In this document: piece by piece, positions 1 to 13,594 of the stretch
Position numbering within the stretch: position 1 is the stretch's first letter
Layout: each line of letters starts with the position of its first letter
Assembly: GCA_008360955.1 (NCBI GenBank)
Contig: LUCM01001717.1
Span: 62,001-126,000, forward strand
Length of the DNA: 64,000 nt
DNA from: Fasciolopsis buskii
Lineage: Eukaryota > Platyhelminthes > Trematoda > Plagiorchiida > Fasciolidae
Direction of reading: 5' to 3'
Notes under the pieces: generated by a model
Databases searched by the model: none
What the model was told of the DNA's origin: nothing
Seen by the model: only the letters and a program-made list of their open reading frames with translations
Translations under genes and position numbers: made by a program

Positions 1-3000
1 TCTGTAAATTAGGGCTCATGACTAAAATGGTCACACCGCAGCTGTTGTGAAGAATGAAAATTTCTCCACGCATCCTTTTCATGAGAGAATCCGTTGACAA
101 ATCAGCACCTGGTACCATCCTTTTCCCTGTAACCATTGAAGATAGCGTTTCTTTCCGCGGAAAGTAGCTTGCAGCGTCCATGGAAAGATCGCAAACCAAA
201 CGTGATATCATTATTTTCTGACGAACGCACCTCACCTTTAGTGTGGTCCGTGGTTTGTGCCAAGTTACGCATAGCGTTGGGAGTATTCGAGTGGCTGGTC
301 TCGCGCCGAATATCTTCGGCCTGCATTATTAGTATCTAGCCATACCTGTTACGATCTACCGTTGCATGATTGTACCTTCAAATTCACAATCCCGAATCCG
401 ACAGCTCCTAGCAGTGTCCGTAGATGAATTTGTGTTGGGCAATCGCATTTCCATTCCACCATATGTCCGTTCAGTCAAACGTCCGGCAGCTAAATGGCAC
501 TTCGCGCATCATGTAACATAGGCAAATTTTAACAATTTGAATGCAAGTAAAAATCGAATCTATTACGAGAGGACTGCAAATGGTAATGTGGAATTAACTT
601 TAATTGGGAACAGCATTCACGTCGTAATCCTTTTTCGCAAACCAAAATCACACCGGTTTTGTAAGCCTCAAATGTTTATTCGAAATTTTGCAGAAGTAGA
701 AGTGCCCGGGGTCGGGATAGAATTTAACCAAGAATTTTGTGTCCGGGTTAGACGATAATAACTGCATGACTACTTCCGGTCCGTCTGCATGTCGGAAAAG
801 TTCTCCTCCTGGTAGGTTATGCGATTGTTTAAATTTTGCGGACTAACCTGTCTGACGGTATGATTCCCAAAAGATTACAGAATGGATTTATTAATTCGAG
901 TACCAAAGTCAATCGTTATTCTCAATAATCTAATTATTTATTACCCTTAGAGATAACCCACGAGTGGAGCAAGAGTAGAAACATCAGTCATTCACAGATT
1001 CATCCGTGCAAGGCTACAGAATATTGTATAAATTTCGACCATGAATTAATCCAAACCGTCCGATCTTCTGAAAGAAGACACAAGATCCGAAAGTCTGGAC
1101 TGGTCTTGGCTGACCGATGAATAACTTCCGCAAGAGATTCTGTTTGAAATGAATTATTTTAATATGGTCGATTATTGCGGCAATGTGCGCCCGTTATAAA
1201 AATGAAAAAGCGAATTTGGTGTACTAAAAGGTTTTTCTTCTAGTAGAACGCACAATGTAACCCGTAGACCAGCTTGTCTATCACAGTGCGCACAGGTATA
1301 AAGATAATCGGGCAGAAGAATACCAAATACGCAGATCTGACAAATAACCATGAAACCGGTCATGTGCTCAGCAAGAAAATTTCCGTCATCCACAACACAC
1401 TACTTACAGCAGAGCGTTTTTGTCTTCAGACCGCAAATCTGGCTGTTGGGAAGTGGTTTCGGGTAAAAGCTTCACTCGACTGTGTGACTTTTCATAGTGA
1501 TCAGTCGAATTGGAAAAATAACTTCCCAGCCAAGGTGATCAGTAATCATTTTCATTTTCCCGCCTGCAGCTGTTGTCCGACAGAATCACTTTCACGTTGA
1601 TTGTTAAAAGCCATGCATATATGGTCACGGTGAACGGTATGGTGTAAAACACTCAGTGATACAGATGACTGGACTCTTTTGATGAGCTCGGATGAATAAC
1701 AAGAGAAAAGCGCATACCACTATCACGTTGCTGTACGATCACTGTGGAGTGAATAGGATAGGTAGTTGGTTAAGTAGCAACAGGATTTCGAATTTGGTGC
1801 CTGTTCGACTACGTTTTATTGTATTCTTTCTAACCCTGAATGATATAATTTGCGCTTGAACGATCTGACTAAATCATATCTAACGTTGCAGTTGAATGTC
1901 GGACAAAAGGGAACTTTTCGGTGCGCTGGAACACCGAATGATCGTGATTCTCGCGATTCACACGTGCAACTAAAAAACTATACACCCGTTGCTTCGTGCT
2001 ACTCCTGGATTGTCCTTCGTGACTAAAAAATGGACTAATTAGCTCTGGTGAATCTGTTGTGATAGTCACAAGCTGACTGAGACGTGTAAGGTTTTTTAAC
2101 ATTACCCTTTTTCGTTCATTTCGTGTTGTGTGTTCGTGTTGTGCATTGCATTCACTTTCAAGTACCTGCAGGTGTCCGCTAACTGGGTTTTAGGGTAATC
2201 GGTTTAGGTGCACAACTCACGTAAGAAAACACGATTTAAGTCGAATAATTTTCAGTAAAATTTCATTATCTTATCAATACCGCGGTAAACACACTAACGC
2301 GCATTGATTATCCTGTGATCGGAAAACCGTGGGTGGACCGCATGAGTGTGGTCTTGGCCCGATCGAGTTCGATTTTCAATAAACTAGATAAATCCACCGG
2401 TAAGAGGCATGTGGAACTAGAATATACTCACTGACGTTGTCAATTAGCTCAGTAATATCAACCAGGCATCGTATAATAGATTTTTGCGATTATTCCTTTT
2501 GTTTCATAGTTAGGTAGGAAATTCGAGGTGAGCGGATAACATCGTTATCAAAAACAATCAAATGTTGCGCAATTTTTTTGAAACAATATTTTGATGAATG
2601 ACGCTGAAGATCAGATTCAAAAGAATACAAGATTTTTCTTCCGTTTTTGCCTTGTCCGGAGACTAAATTGTTTACGTGAACGGCATTTCATTGGATTTCT
2701 AAAAGTTGATTTTTTAGTTTTACGATTGAAGCACTTGGGAAATCTGTTCCCACAAGTCATGCTGGTAAATACAGACATGACGCCTTAGGATTCATTGCAC
2801 TGGTGATAACAATAAACAAACACGCAAAAGATAAAGTGTGGCGTTACTTGAAGAACAAATATTACAGACTCCCAAAACCAGGCTCTTTTAACCTAGGTGA
2901 GGAATATGGACAAGCGCTTCCAGGCCTTTTGATTGGTGAGTGTGGCGCTTACATCACGAAGTGACGTCTTCAGCGCTTTGGTGATAGCATCTGCGCTCAC

Positions 3001-3560
3001 CTGTATTTGTAATAATCTTACTCCAGAGGTAACCTTGGAACGGCTCTGTCGCATTTGTGGCAGGTGGAGTGTAAATGACCACATTGCTTTGATGCGATGA
3101 TGCACGTTGATACACTTACTGGGCTTTGGATCGCACTGGGATTTTCTGTTTTTGTGCAGTTCACGTCGGTAGAGCAACGCTTTTGAAGATCGCCGCCTCA
3201 CTGCATGCCACTCGTTGGTAATTTTATGTTACACTTCACTGAGTCCATGGTCTTTCAGGAGCTGTCACGTCTGCTTAAATTACACGCCGATAAGTAAGTC
3301 GTTAACAGGGCAAAAACAGAAGAAAAAATCGAACGCTCTCGAATTTCTTCAGCAATGACTAGCCAAATCAACGACAGAATGGAACAGAGATTAGTGAATC
3401 AGCTGGTTATTGGACTTGGGATCATATGAAAACGATTTCGCGATAAACATGCAATTGCCTGATTATAGAAATTGCTTGTTCCGTACTTCTCGGTGTGATC
3501 CCGTGACCAAAAGGAAGTTTTGTTATCTGCTTACTTATAGCTGGCCAAGGTCAGCTGGCC
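1..3560. other. Non-genic stretch, nothing recognised
   Basis: I see no gene, repeat or RNA here that I can support. Open frames are short; the longest is 108 codons at 1274-1600 on the plus strand, with no recognisable motif. A basic 102-codon frame lies at 2893-3201 on the minus strand. Both are within what chance gives in sequence of this composition. Confidence 0.6.
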
Positions 3561-3700
3561 GGCAGTGGCCAAGCGGATAAGGCAGCCGGTTCGAATTCTC
3601 CCACCGCCGGTCAACTTCTCCACCCTCTGTTGGTCGCGGCCTCCCTCTTGAAAATGATGTACACTGTTATTTCATTAATAAAGAAATTAAAAGGTGAAAG
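3561..3700 (+). mobile_element. SINE-A copy 1 (tRNA-derived SINE with deleted anticodon arm)
   Basis: A tRNA-like head starts with GGCAGTGGCCAAGCGGATAAGG (A-box-like) and runs into CCGGTTCGAATTC (B-box-like), then CACCGCCGG, which can pair with the 5' end. A non-tRNA body follows and the copy ends in an AAAAGG-type A-rich tail. Compared with the copy at 60.4-60.6 kb, the whole anticodon-arm region is missing between the two boxes, so the head is about 58 nt instead of about 71. The body (GTCAACTTC, GTCGCGGCCTCC, TGTACACTGTTATTTCAT) matches the other copies. It is a dead SINE, not a tRNA gene. Confidence 0.75.
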
Positions 3701-6081
3701 ATTAAAGTATGCAGATAGGGAAGTAGTCAACTGCAAATCCGCGAAGTGCTAGCCACAATTTTCCGGGAATTTCACCCAGCATTCATTGGAAGAGCCTAAC
3801 AATCACTTGGTCGATCATTGCCTTGTGCGGTTCCACTCAAAGCCACAGACGACCCGGCCTCATCAGTGCTTTTCTTCCGTGGTCTGACCAGTAAATGTGA
3901 GCATTTCTTGGGCTGAACTAATAAACTACTTGCATACCATTTCAGTTCCGCTGGCTAACATCTTGAATGACTCTAGAAGATGGGAAGAAGTCTGGCGTAT
4001 AAAAAATTTCTAAAATGCTCCAAATTCCAAAAGATAAATTTTAGAAATATCTGCCCATCGTTTTGCACGTTTATCAGTGTTACCCAAGCTGTTGTTCCCT
4101 TGACCTGTAACCGAAGATTAGTCAATTCCTTAGTCCATTTGTGATGCATTAGCTTCCCAATGACATTGACAAATGTCAGTACACGACAACTACAAACCCT
4201 TTTACGGGTGGAATTAGCGTCTTTTAAAAGTATGAGGCTGTGGCACCCATGTTCCTCAATTCTAAAAACGATGATATCAACGGTCAGGTAAAAATCCGAG
4301 GGAATGATGGTCTTCTGAATTGACCGACTAAGTACGACGACTAGTATCTGCCAGTGACTTTCCAAAAGAAAAGATCCCTAATGCTTCGGGTCCGTTTCCG
4401 GGATTTTACGTCCATTCAGGGGCAGTTTGAAAGAAAACAAGATGAGATCTGGCAGCGAAGCTCCCAGCATCTGTTATTCGCTTTGACTTTGAAAGGAATA
4501 TCAAATAGACATGGTGTTTCCCGCGCCACCAGCGTGATTTGCTAATGGCTCATAGTATGCCAGAGGTTGGGTGGTGAAACAGTATACCTTTTATACTTCC
4601 TCATCAACTGGAATAATTAACCACACACAGGATTTGAGCACAGTGGTGATGAAGCTTAAAGTGGTTATGAGCCTGAATCAATTCTATACAACCACTGCAG
4701 TAACCTATGGTTTGCAATGTTACTGAGCTTGCCCGTTTGCTTGAACCACGTTAGAAAAGAAAACAGAGAGATTTTGTAGTTATGCTTAAACAGGTAGTGA
4801 GTTCTGCCCAGTGCGCAATGTTGGGGATTTGTTAAAGTACCTATACGTTAGAAAGGCACGCTAACCACTGCTGTGTGATTACACAAAAGCATTTGTGAAA
4901 CTCAGACTGACAAAACTGATAATGTGAGGCATTCTTTTCATCATCACGAATATGGTTTTTGCTTACAAAAGTTATTAAATATAGCAGCGTGGTCGGAGGT
5001 TATATCATAAATTTTTCATGTTTCTATACGTGACGGAAGAGGTATCGATTGGATAGCATATCCCAATAGTAAATTGTTTGGAGTGACAAACTGTAGGAAA
5101 GGGGTGATTGTGCCGGGATGCAAAACCAAGTGGCCCGGTGTAGATCAGGAACGGAATGAAGCTATTGGGTAAAACACATTCAGGTATCTCTCATGGTCAT
5201 GGCAAGTGCTGCGATTGTGCGAGGTTTCACTGCTCGTGTAATGGAGGTTTCAGTAGTTCGAGCGCCATATCTTTCCGTGTGATCAGCAATCAACGAGTTA
5301 TCTCCTTGTAAGCATTATTGGCTTTAATTAAGCGGGCGCATTAAGCTTCATTCAGTATTCTCATCGCTGAAATACGTAACTAACTAACTTGTTTCACCAG
5401 GCCTCTTTTTAAGCTCACCATGAGATCACAATTTTCCTACATCCATTTTTGTTTCACGCAAACTGCACTCAATGCAACTGAACACCTTCGGGGTGGAATG
5501 CAAAAGGAACAGAACAACAAAAGCCTTTTTTACTGTCACAATTAAAACCTTCAGGAAGTATTCCAAATAAGTAGCAATCAGCATCCTTAGGTGTCTAGTT
5601 TGTCATCAAGTCTAGTGAACGAGAAACAAAGCACTGAGTATTTTAAGTTAGCTGAGAAAGCTGTCGAAAAGTGAATTTGAATTACCCGTTTCTGATAGCA
5701 ATTGGCCACAAAAGAAGACACTCTTGGCCAAGGGAACACTTTATTACACGGATATTCTTTTCAAAGCCAAAATAAACTATTCTATTGTAATCAAATCATT
5801 CACATACAAACCCCCATGTATGATGTTAGTATCGTCGCCCAGTTTGCTTATTAATGCAATAACAAACTAAATCCCCTTTTCAATGTTGCAAAATTCGTAT
5901 TGATTTGAAAGCTCCGGTCAGCCTTCAACGATCGATTTTTCACCGGAGCAATTTAGGGGTACTCATGAATGTGCCCAAACAAGTGTGGTTGATCGGAAAC
6001 AATATTTTGCCTTCTCCTCCTCCACTTTTGCACCCTACATCGTGAGGAATTCGGTCGGACAGCTCGGTGATCCACTCTTGG
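3701..6081. other. Non-genic stretch with one 130-codon ORF
   Basis: Nothing is recognised. The longest frame is 130 codons on the minus strand (3973-4365). It has no motif I know and no splice-like context that would make it a convincing exon. I treat it as probably a chance open frame. Confidence 0.5.
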
Positions 6082-6136
6082 TAACGAACGAACGAACAAA
6101 CAAACAAACAAACAAACAAACAAACAAACAAACAAA
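6082..6136 (+). repeat. (AACG)n to (AAAC)n tetranucleotide microsatellite
   Basis: Three AACG units pass into about ten AACA/CAAA units. The transition suggests the AAAC array grew from an AACG seed by a point change. On the minus strand it reads as a meaningless LFVC-repeat peptide. Confidence 0.95.
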
Positions 6137-9100
6137 TACACGTTTTGAAAACTTGCTACAGTGAAAAACTGAGACTTAATTACCGAGTCGTGGAAATCTG
6201 TGAATTTCTTCCGTTGCCTACTTAACCGTGGGTTAGGACATGAGACCGACACTTACTAAAGGGATACATGCATGCATTCACACATACATCCACGGGAGAG
6301 AGTCGACTTGCCTACCGCGCAAAACGTGTTGTTACTTTCTATTCGCTCGCGCACTCGCGTAACACTGATGGTCGAATCGATCGTTCGGACTGATTAGATG
6401 AGAAATAATGAATATAATCAAATTACGGACTTAACCATGCGAAAGTTTCGAAGACCTTCTGTTGTATTCCTCTCTAACACCTCCTCCTGAGGTGGAACAT
6501 GAGGATCTAGCTGGAAAAATTATCTGGCTTTGGGCGTAAAACCCAAAGTCATGACTACTCTCAGATGCCGAAGATAGCGAATTATTTATCACAGTTCAGT
6601 ACATATATATTCATCGCCGATTGTGAAGTATACAATTATTCCCTTGGTTAATATTTCTTATGGTTCTAGTACGTACAAGGCATGAAGAGTCGTCAGTAAA
6701 CATGGTGAATTTATTAACAGGTTTCGCGTGTTATATCTGTTTGTAGACTATAATAAAGCCAGTTAAACATGAGTGACCTTGGTATTTAAGTGAAACTTGT
6801 CTGACAAGGAAAATGAAATCTTACTAGTGTATGAAAATTCCACAGATGTTTTTAGAAGGGTCTTGGGATTTGTCCTAGTTTCCACTCACAAATAACAGCG
6901 AGCGAGCTTGTCTAACGGAACCATTGATTCACGGTTATTTGAGCACGTTGCGGTAACCGCTTACGTCATCATGGTGTCAGTGAAGCAGTGGGCGAAAAAT
7001 AGTGGAATATTTTGATACTACAAAGAAGGGGATACTGAACTGATTTAAAACATTATGTCAATACTACTACTATTATCACTACTGCTACTGCTTCTACTAA
7101 TACTAGTAGCAGAGGTTGCCATTTGGATAACACTGAAGGAACAAACGATACTAAAACATGTATTCCATGAATGGGACCTGTCAGATTCTGAAGCGTTCAC
7201 ATAATTACTTATATTCATGGATGTAATTGCTCTTCTGAAATTCTCTTCTCCAATCCTGGCATAGATTGTTGCCGATATTTCAAGCACCACTGTCCACGAG
7301 AAGTGTCAGCAGAAGTGAAGTATGAGTTAGTCACGAAATAATAATCCTTTGCAGTAGTTGAAAATAGTAAGCCCGTTAATCCGGTCATCCGTTAATTTTT
7401 TTGGTACAAACCTGCCATGTGATGTCCTAAAGGGCACTTACAAAATGAGCATTTCTAGAAGAGAATTGCCCCAAAATTCATTCCGCATTCTTAGTTCCGT
7501 CAAAGTTGATTACTTCTACTTGAATGAATTTAGAAAGACTTACAAAAGGTTCGATGGAAAAGCTTTTGCAAATAGGAAAATTTAAGACTTTTGCGACTGG
7601 TATAATCCTTTCATTTTGAAAAAAATAGACAATATAATGAAATAACAGTGTCCGAAAAAGTGCCGGACTTCATGCTGCCAGATTTAATTGAACACGTTAT
7701 TTTGAGTGAAGTGGTTTTTTCAGATCGACGCAAGTCGGATTAAATCATTGTTGGATTCGGAGAAAACTTCACATAAGAGCGTACTTCAACCAAGATGTGT
7801 TTCATATCGTGAACTGTTAGCTCGATGAGCTGCCGAACCAGTGATGTTGATGAGAAAATTTCGGAAACATCCTATATTAGGGATTAAAACCATTCCTTAC
7901 TGGAATTGCTGGATGCCAAATCAAAAGGACTGGAAAATTTCAGAAGGATAGCGGCGGGCTCACTGATTGCCTTTGCTTTTTGATTCGCTATTGATAGCAG
8001 TATTTTCTTCAACTTTTTGTGAACGAATCTCACTTTTTCTTCTCAGATGGGGTCTTTGTGCGTCAAGATTAAGATGCTTATATAGTGGCTAATGTGAGAT
8101 ATCGAGCGAATTTCTAATTTGTTAGACAACTGTAAAACCGACGGTTTGCTATCAAAAATGACCACCAGTTCCTGGTAAACAACAGAAATACAAATTTAAA
8201 CATTTGTTTCAGCATACCTACGGAATTTCGACAATACCTGCCCCTGCTACAGTGTATATGGAACTGACGGATATTGTTAGCTTGAGCGCGATTCAAAGAA
8301 AGTTATGCCAACCAACAAGGAGCGGCGATTGCCAAATTAATTGGCATCGGAAATCGAAGGCTGTGCTTTTAGAGCTTGTGTTATATCTTGGGCATAATCT
8401 CCTCTGCGTCATCCATTTCTCTTAGGTTGGCCTTAATTTGCTTGTGCACGAGTTATTACCCATCTGCCCAAACCGAATTAAGCGACCTTCCTAGGGAACT
8501 GCACCTCTAGTCTGTCGTCCACGGACTAGACTTGCAACACTTCAGCACGAGATTAGAAGTTTGCTAACCCTTGAAAGCCAAGGAACCGACGCTTCAGTCT
8601 GTGCAAATTTTAAGTGAATCTGATCAGTCTTACGGTTTCCGGAAGAGCCCGTACACAAAATCCTGTCATTACGCTTCGCGAATATGTTGCATTCAGATGT
8701 TATAGTATCGTCTGATAAACAGTTACACTCGTAACCCCGGTGATAACACTAGAATAAGGAGGCCTTTTATTAGCAAAATATATGGTTCAACTTCATTCAT
8801 GAGTAGCCTGAAATTTGACAAACTGAAGATACCCTAGGTAGTGGATTGCTTTGCCTGCCTTTGTAATATATTGTATTATAATTCGGTGACAGAAGGCGTC
8901 CTTGGATAACTTCAGAAACCAAGAATGATTTATAGGCTGAATAAATATCATGAGAAAAGTGAAGATAGTACAGAAAACCTACAACGAAATGCTACCTCGT
9001 CGCTGAGTTAGCAAACTGAAGACAACTTACAAAAAAAGCACGGCGACTGCAATCCAAGACTGTGGTCGGCGTCTGTTGATGAAGAAAGCCAGGGCTGTGA

Positions 9101-9321
9101 AAATTTATTTATATTCCAAAAAAATCAAGGAAAAAGATTGGAAATCTGTGATGGTTAACAACGCAAATAGCCGTCATAAGCCGACAGCCACGGCAAAAAC
9201 CTATTGAGCTAGCGCATTAGCCTATCAGTCGATCTATCTATCCGCTTGTTTCTCCCTATCTATCGTCTCCACCTATTCCACCCTTATCAATCCAGCTACC
9301 TGGCAGTCTATCCACTAGCTT
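6137..9321. other. Non-genic stretch with a degenerate triplet repeat
   Basis: No gene recognised. A degenerate (ACT)n run lies at about 7060-7110 and ends in the small palindrome ACTAGT. Only short open frames occur. From about 9225 the sequence becomes CTAT-rich, merging into the microsatellite that follows. Confidence 0.6.
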
Positions 9322-9398
<77 letters not shown>

Positions 9399-9423
9399 CT
9401 GTCTCTTATACACATTTATTAGC
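9399..9423 (+). other. Residual Nextera/Tn5 mosaic-end adapter at gap edge (artefact)
   Basis: Bases 9399-9415 read CTGTCTCTTATACACAT, the first 17 of the 19 bases of the engineered Tn5 mosaic end used in tagmentation libraries. The last two bases and the following TTATTAGC differ, then N begin. The mosaic end is a man-made hybrid of the two natural IS50 ends, so a natural origin in an animal genome is very unlikely. This is untrimmed library sequence left by gap filling or read-through. Confidence 0.9.
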
Positions 9424-9480
9424 NNNNNNNNNNNNNNNNNNNNNNNNNNNNNNNNNNNNNNNNNNNNNNNNNNNNNNNNN
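9424..9480. other. Assembly gap (57 N)
   Basis: A run of N inside the TATC microsatellite. The stated size should not be trusted, because the array has collapsed and adapter sequence abuts it. Confidence 0.99.
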
Positions 9481-9492
9481 CTATCTATCTGC

Positions 9493-9586
<94 letters not shown>

Positions 9587-9602
9587 GCCTATCTATCTAT
9601 CT

Positions 9603-12600
9603 TCTCTCTATCCATCTGCCTATCAATGAATTTATCTATCCATTTATTTATTTGCCTATCTGCTGGATTATTAATATTTATCTCTATCCACTCGTTTCTC
9701 TCTCTCTCTAACGTTCATCGATTCGAACATGACTAGTATCCTTCTTCACTGCAGATCTTTTGTTTACTCATCCTCCCCTCCTCATAATCGTTTCCCCTGC
9801 CCAATAAATCTGATGCAGATTCATTGGCCCAAGACACGCCGACTTCGGTCTTGACCTATTCGCTACCCACATAATCCAATTTTTAGTCCACAAGACTGTT
9901 TTATCAAGTCGAAAAACCTATTTTGTTTATGATTTGCCCGTGAATACAACAAATGATTAACAGTTAAACCAACCTGATCAACGATGTTTCCAGTCCTAAC
10001 AGGTCTTCACCATTAACTACCTAAACATGTGACAAAAATATTACTTTTTCCAAAAATGCTATGAGAACCATTTCCAAACCGCAATAATTGATTTCCTGCC
10101 TTATGTAGTTGCAAAAGACCACCATGAATGTGGCATTTAATTGAGGAAAGATGCTACGACTTATGTGATCAAGCAATAACCATATCTTCTTGCGATCACG
10201 TGTTGGAACCATTGAGCCTCGGAACATTTGACACAGTTATTAGACATACTTTCAAGGAAAGTTACATTTTCACCATTATGATCTTACGATGTTAAAAAAA
10301 TCCCGTTACGGACTTATATACTCGATTTACCTGCAGAAGCGAAGAATTAGAATTTCTCATTAGTTTTTGGATACGATGAATATCTGTGCCACTCGGTGGT
10401 CACAGATAACATTATTCACTCTCTGGCTAAATGAAATTGAAGGTATGATCTGAGTTAGCGGTTGATTCTTTATGCTTATCTAATCGCCCAATATCGAGGG
10501 TATACTTGCTTCGTTAGTAGGTATCGTCTCGCAAAGATATCATTTGTTTCCAAATAGAAACATGTGCGGACGCGTTCTTCTACATTACGCCAATTCTTAC
10601 TGTTTTACACTAAGTCATCCATCCCGCAATATCAAAATTTAACTCTTCAATAAAGCACTATCCTGCTCTCTCATTCTTGTTAGAAATCCTTGGCAGCCGA
10701 TCTATACCGCGAGCGAACTGGAATACGAGCCCACGAAGAACGGCTATCAGTGGGACATCTTAGGCACTGAGTAAAACGGTGGGGCTATCAAAAGTTTACT
10801 GAACTTTGTCACGTGGAAGACAAATAATGAGCGACTGTGATTATACAAATCAGCGACAAATAGATGCCTTCTTTTCATGCACAAATTGAGTGGCTTTATG
10901 GCTGCCAGAGGTAGACAGGAAATAAACGATCGAGTCTTCCGTAGTATTATTTCTGATAAAAGAGGCATGCCGTTTGAGAAAATTCTCAAATCTCGGACAC
11001 TGGGGTCGTAGCTGAATGTAATATTACATATAATATACACAATATATAGTACGTCGTATGCATGTATACATATTACATATATATGTAATTTTTAGATGTC
11101 AAACTCATTCAGTGTAAGCAGAAGAAGGATATGAGACCGTGGATGTATCAGTTGCTTTTCAAAAACCGACCATTAGTTTGTAGCGGGACATTGTTGCCTT
11201 AATTAGTTTGAGCCACTTTTAGGCGCCTAAGTCACACCGTCGGTTATCGGTCAAGGAACGTGCGACGTTTTTGACTGATCGTTTTTCTCCGAATAACTCG
11301 TTCTACTAAGTATGCGACAAATGAACTTGACTCATCTCTTTCCTCTCCATACATCGATTGTGTTCTTTGATGTGCTTCGATAATTTCCTGGTCGTTGGAC
11401 CTGCATAAAAAGATACCACAGATGCGGTTCAGATCGTGAACGAAAGTGGTCTAGGCAAACAGGGGCAACTTCACTTTTTCCACACTTCACTGTTGATGAC
11501 ACATTCAACACACCTGATTTTGGCTCCATTAAAAGTTGCTCTCGCCGTGGCCCTCAGAACTCTACTGGCTCTATCTGCTGTGATAATTCCTTTGAAACAG
11601 GGCCTTTTGTAAAGTAGTTCCTTATCAAACAATTGATATTTTTGCTGCTTTGTCCTTTCGGTCTAGGTTGTTTTGGTTATCTAGTTGAGGCATCCGTTAT
11701 CTGTTCAATTCTTCTCTATGCCTGGCAGAAAGTTGTCTTGCTGAGTTTAGACAATGGCATATCAGATTGAGCTTAGAGTGGGGCAAAATGAAACTGAAAG
11801 TTGATGCACTGGCCCGTTCCGCGTTTCCTTGTGACTCACCCTAATTTATTAGGAGCCATCAGGGAGTGTGATTAGACAAATGCTAAGAAACTCCAAAGAA
11901 TTTGCTTCAGTCTCCGAGGTGACTTCGTCCGTAATGTTCGTCAGATCATTTCGTACGTCGGTAATGCAAAAAATTTAGACTGTTAGTTCTGTGTAATGTT
12001 TGTGATTCGAATTCTACCAGGAGGATATCGGAAACAAGTGAAACAAAAAGTAATCCTACTGAACCTCCTTCTTTATTGCATTACTACATGTCATTAAATG
12101 AGAAATGCACGTTGCAAAAGTGTCGTAGAACTAGTTCCCTTTGGCTTTCAGTATGCATTCTTGTGGACATCTTTCGTTCATCCGTAAATTCACAGCTAAA
12201 TTGACTGTTTAAGTCATAAGCACATTAGTAATTAGAAAGTTAAATTCCAAATACAACGTTTGCTTTCCTTTATTGTTTACTTTTTCCATGGACTAAACAA
12301 AATGAGAGTGTGGCGAACTTTGTCCTTTGCGAGTCTGGTCCTAGGAGTTCAACTATCCACCGGGCTGTTTGGTGATAAGCTGAGTTTGTCATCGCAGCAA
12401 TGCAGCTTAGTGGCATGGAATTTGACAACTGCATTTCTGTGCACCGAAAAGTCCACTCGGTTACTCATGGCCCCTGAACCCCAGTAGTATGAAGACAAGA
12501 ACCGAAATCGAGAGAAAACTTGAAAAATCCAAGAAAAAAGGCGGATTATGTACACTGATGGTTGCCTGATCTGCAACAAATACCGAATCAGTCAGATTCG

Positions 12601-13590
12601 GGAAAAAGTGATTTCTAAAAGTGCGGAAACATGCCAGTTGCAAGATAATATGATCAACTCTCTAGTGTCAGCTTCCACGGGAATCACGAACGGTACCGGC
12701 TCAGTCGGCATGAGCTTGGAATTACGGATCAGGCAACCACAAGGCTCCGGCGCGAGTTTTTGGTACCCCGGTAATCTTCAAAGAATTCTATAGACGAACA
12801 TTTTTAATTGGTCAGCCTGTACAATCTGGTGGTGAGAAAATGATCCAACAAAGCCGGGAAGCAAATCATACTGGCCCGTTGTCACGAATCTGTAATTTTT
12901 AAACCGACACAACTAGAAAACGTAATCAATAATATTGACACAATCGAAAAGGAGGCAGTGAGACAGCTCAAAGGGTCAAACTACCGAAGGTGAACGTCAA
13001 CCCGCAGAGATTAAAGATCAGCTGGAAAAGGTGAGTTCTCAGTCTTTGGCTGATAAGTAAGTCCAAGGCCGGAGCCAATAGAAAGTTTATAAAAGTGAAA
13101 GAACATCATCAACTGTTCGCACGTATTGACGAGGTCACATTGACTGGTGGTAAAATATTTGAGATCTAGGTGTTCAGTAATTGGGACGTCTTAGGAACCA
13201 ACACCTTGGAGTAATGTTAACAAAAGTGTCAAAAATACATACGTAAGTCTACAGTGTACACATACAAACGTGATAACGATTCGGTTCAGTGTGAATGCTT
13301 TTCAGATTTCGACCTAACGGAGACCACTTTGCGGTAGACTATCAGTCTTCTGACGTGTTAGTTACATGTGGATTATTGACATTGTGCTCGAGCTTTAGTC
13401 CGCATGTTAGACCTGCCGCAGCCAGGTCGTCTTATCATTGGAAATTTAAAGTCTTGCTACTAAGAGATCATTACTTATTCATCGAGTGTAGATTCATCCA
13501 CTAGTGTTGCAAATTCAACCTATAAATAGTCACACTTCCCGGATCTTTACTTTTCTACTTGCGGAAATAGAATTATTGAAATCATTTATT
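9603..13590. other. Non-genic stretch, nothing recognised
   Basis: No gene or repeat family is recognised. There is a short TCTC run near 9700 and an AT-rich ACATATATATGTAA-like palindromic patch around 11030-11095. A consensus-like splice donor (GAAAAG|GTGAGT) occurs near 13030, but the open frame before it is only about 20 codons. Confidence 0.55.
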
Positions 13591-13594
13591 ATGC

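Larger units (their letters stand above)
9322..9602 (+). repeat. (TATC)n microsatellite containing the assembly gap
   Basis: Near-perfect TATC units run from 9322 to 9398 and again from 9481 to about 9602, with rare TGCC interruptions on the right side. Looser CTAT-rich sequence extends on both flanks, roughly 9230 to 9660. The gap of 57 N sits inside the array, so the true array length is unknown. The left array breaks abruptly at a tagmentation adapter sequence (separate entry). Confidence 0.95.

Noticed and set aside
6085..6250. LFVC-repeat peptide on the minus strand
   Set aside because: It is the translation of the (AAAC)n microsatellite.
13000..13045. Strong-looking splice donor GAAAAG|GTGAGT
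   Set aside because: The open frame before it begins only about 22 codons upstream after a stop, and there is no acceptor or partner exon.
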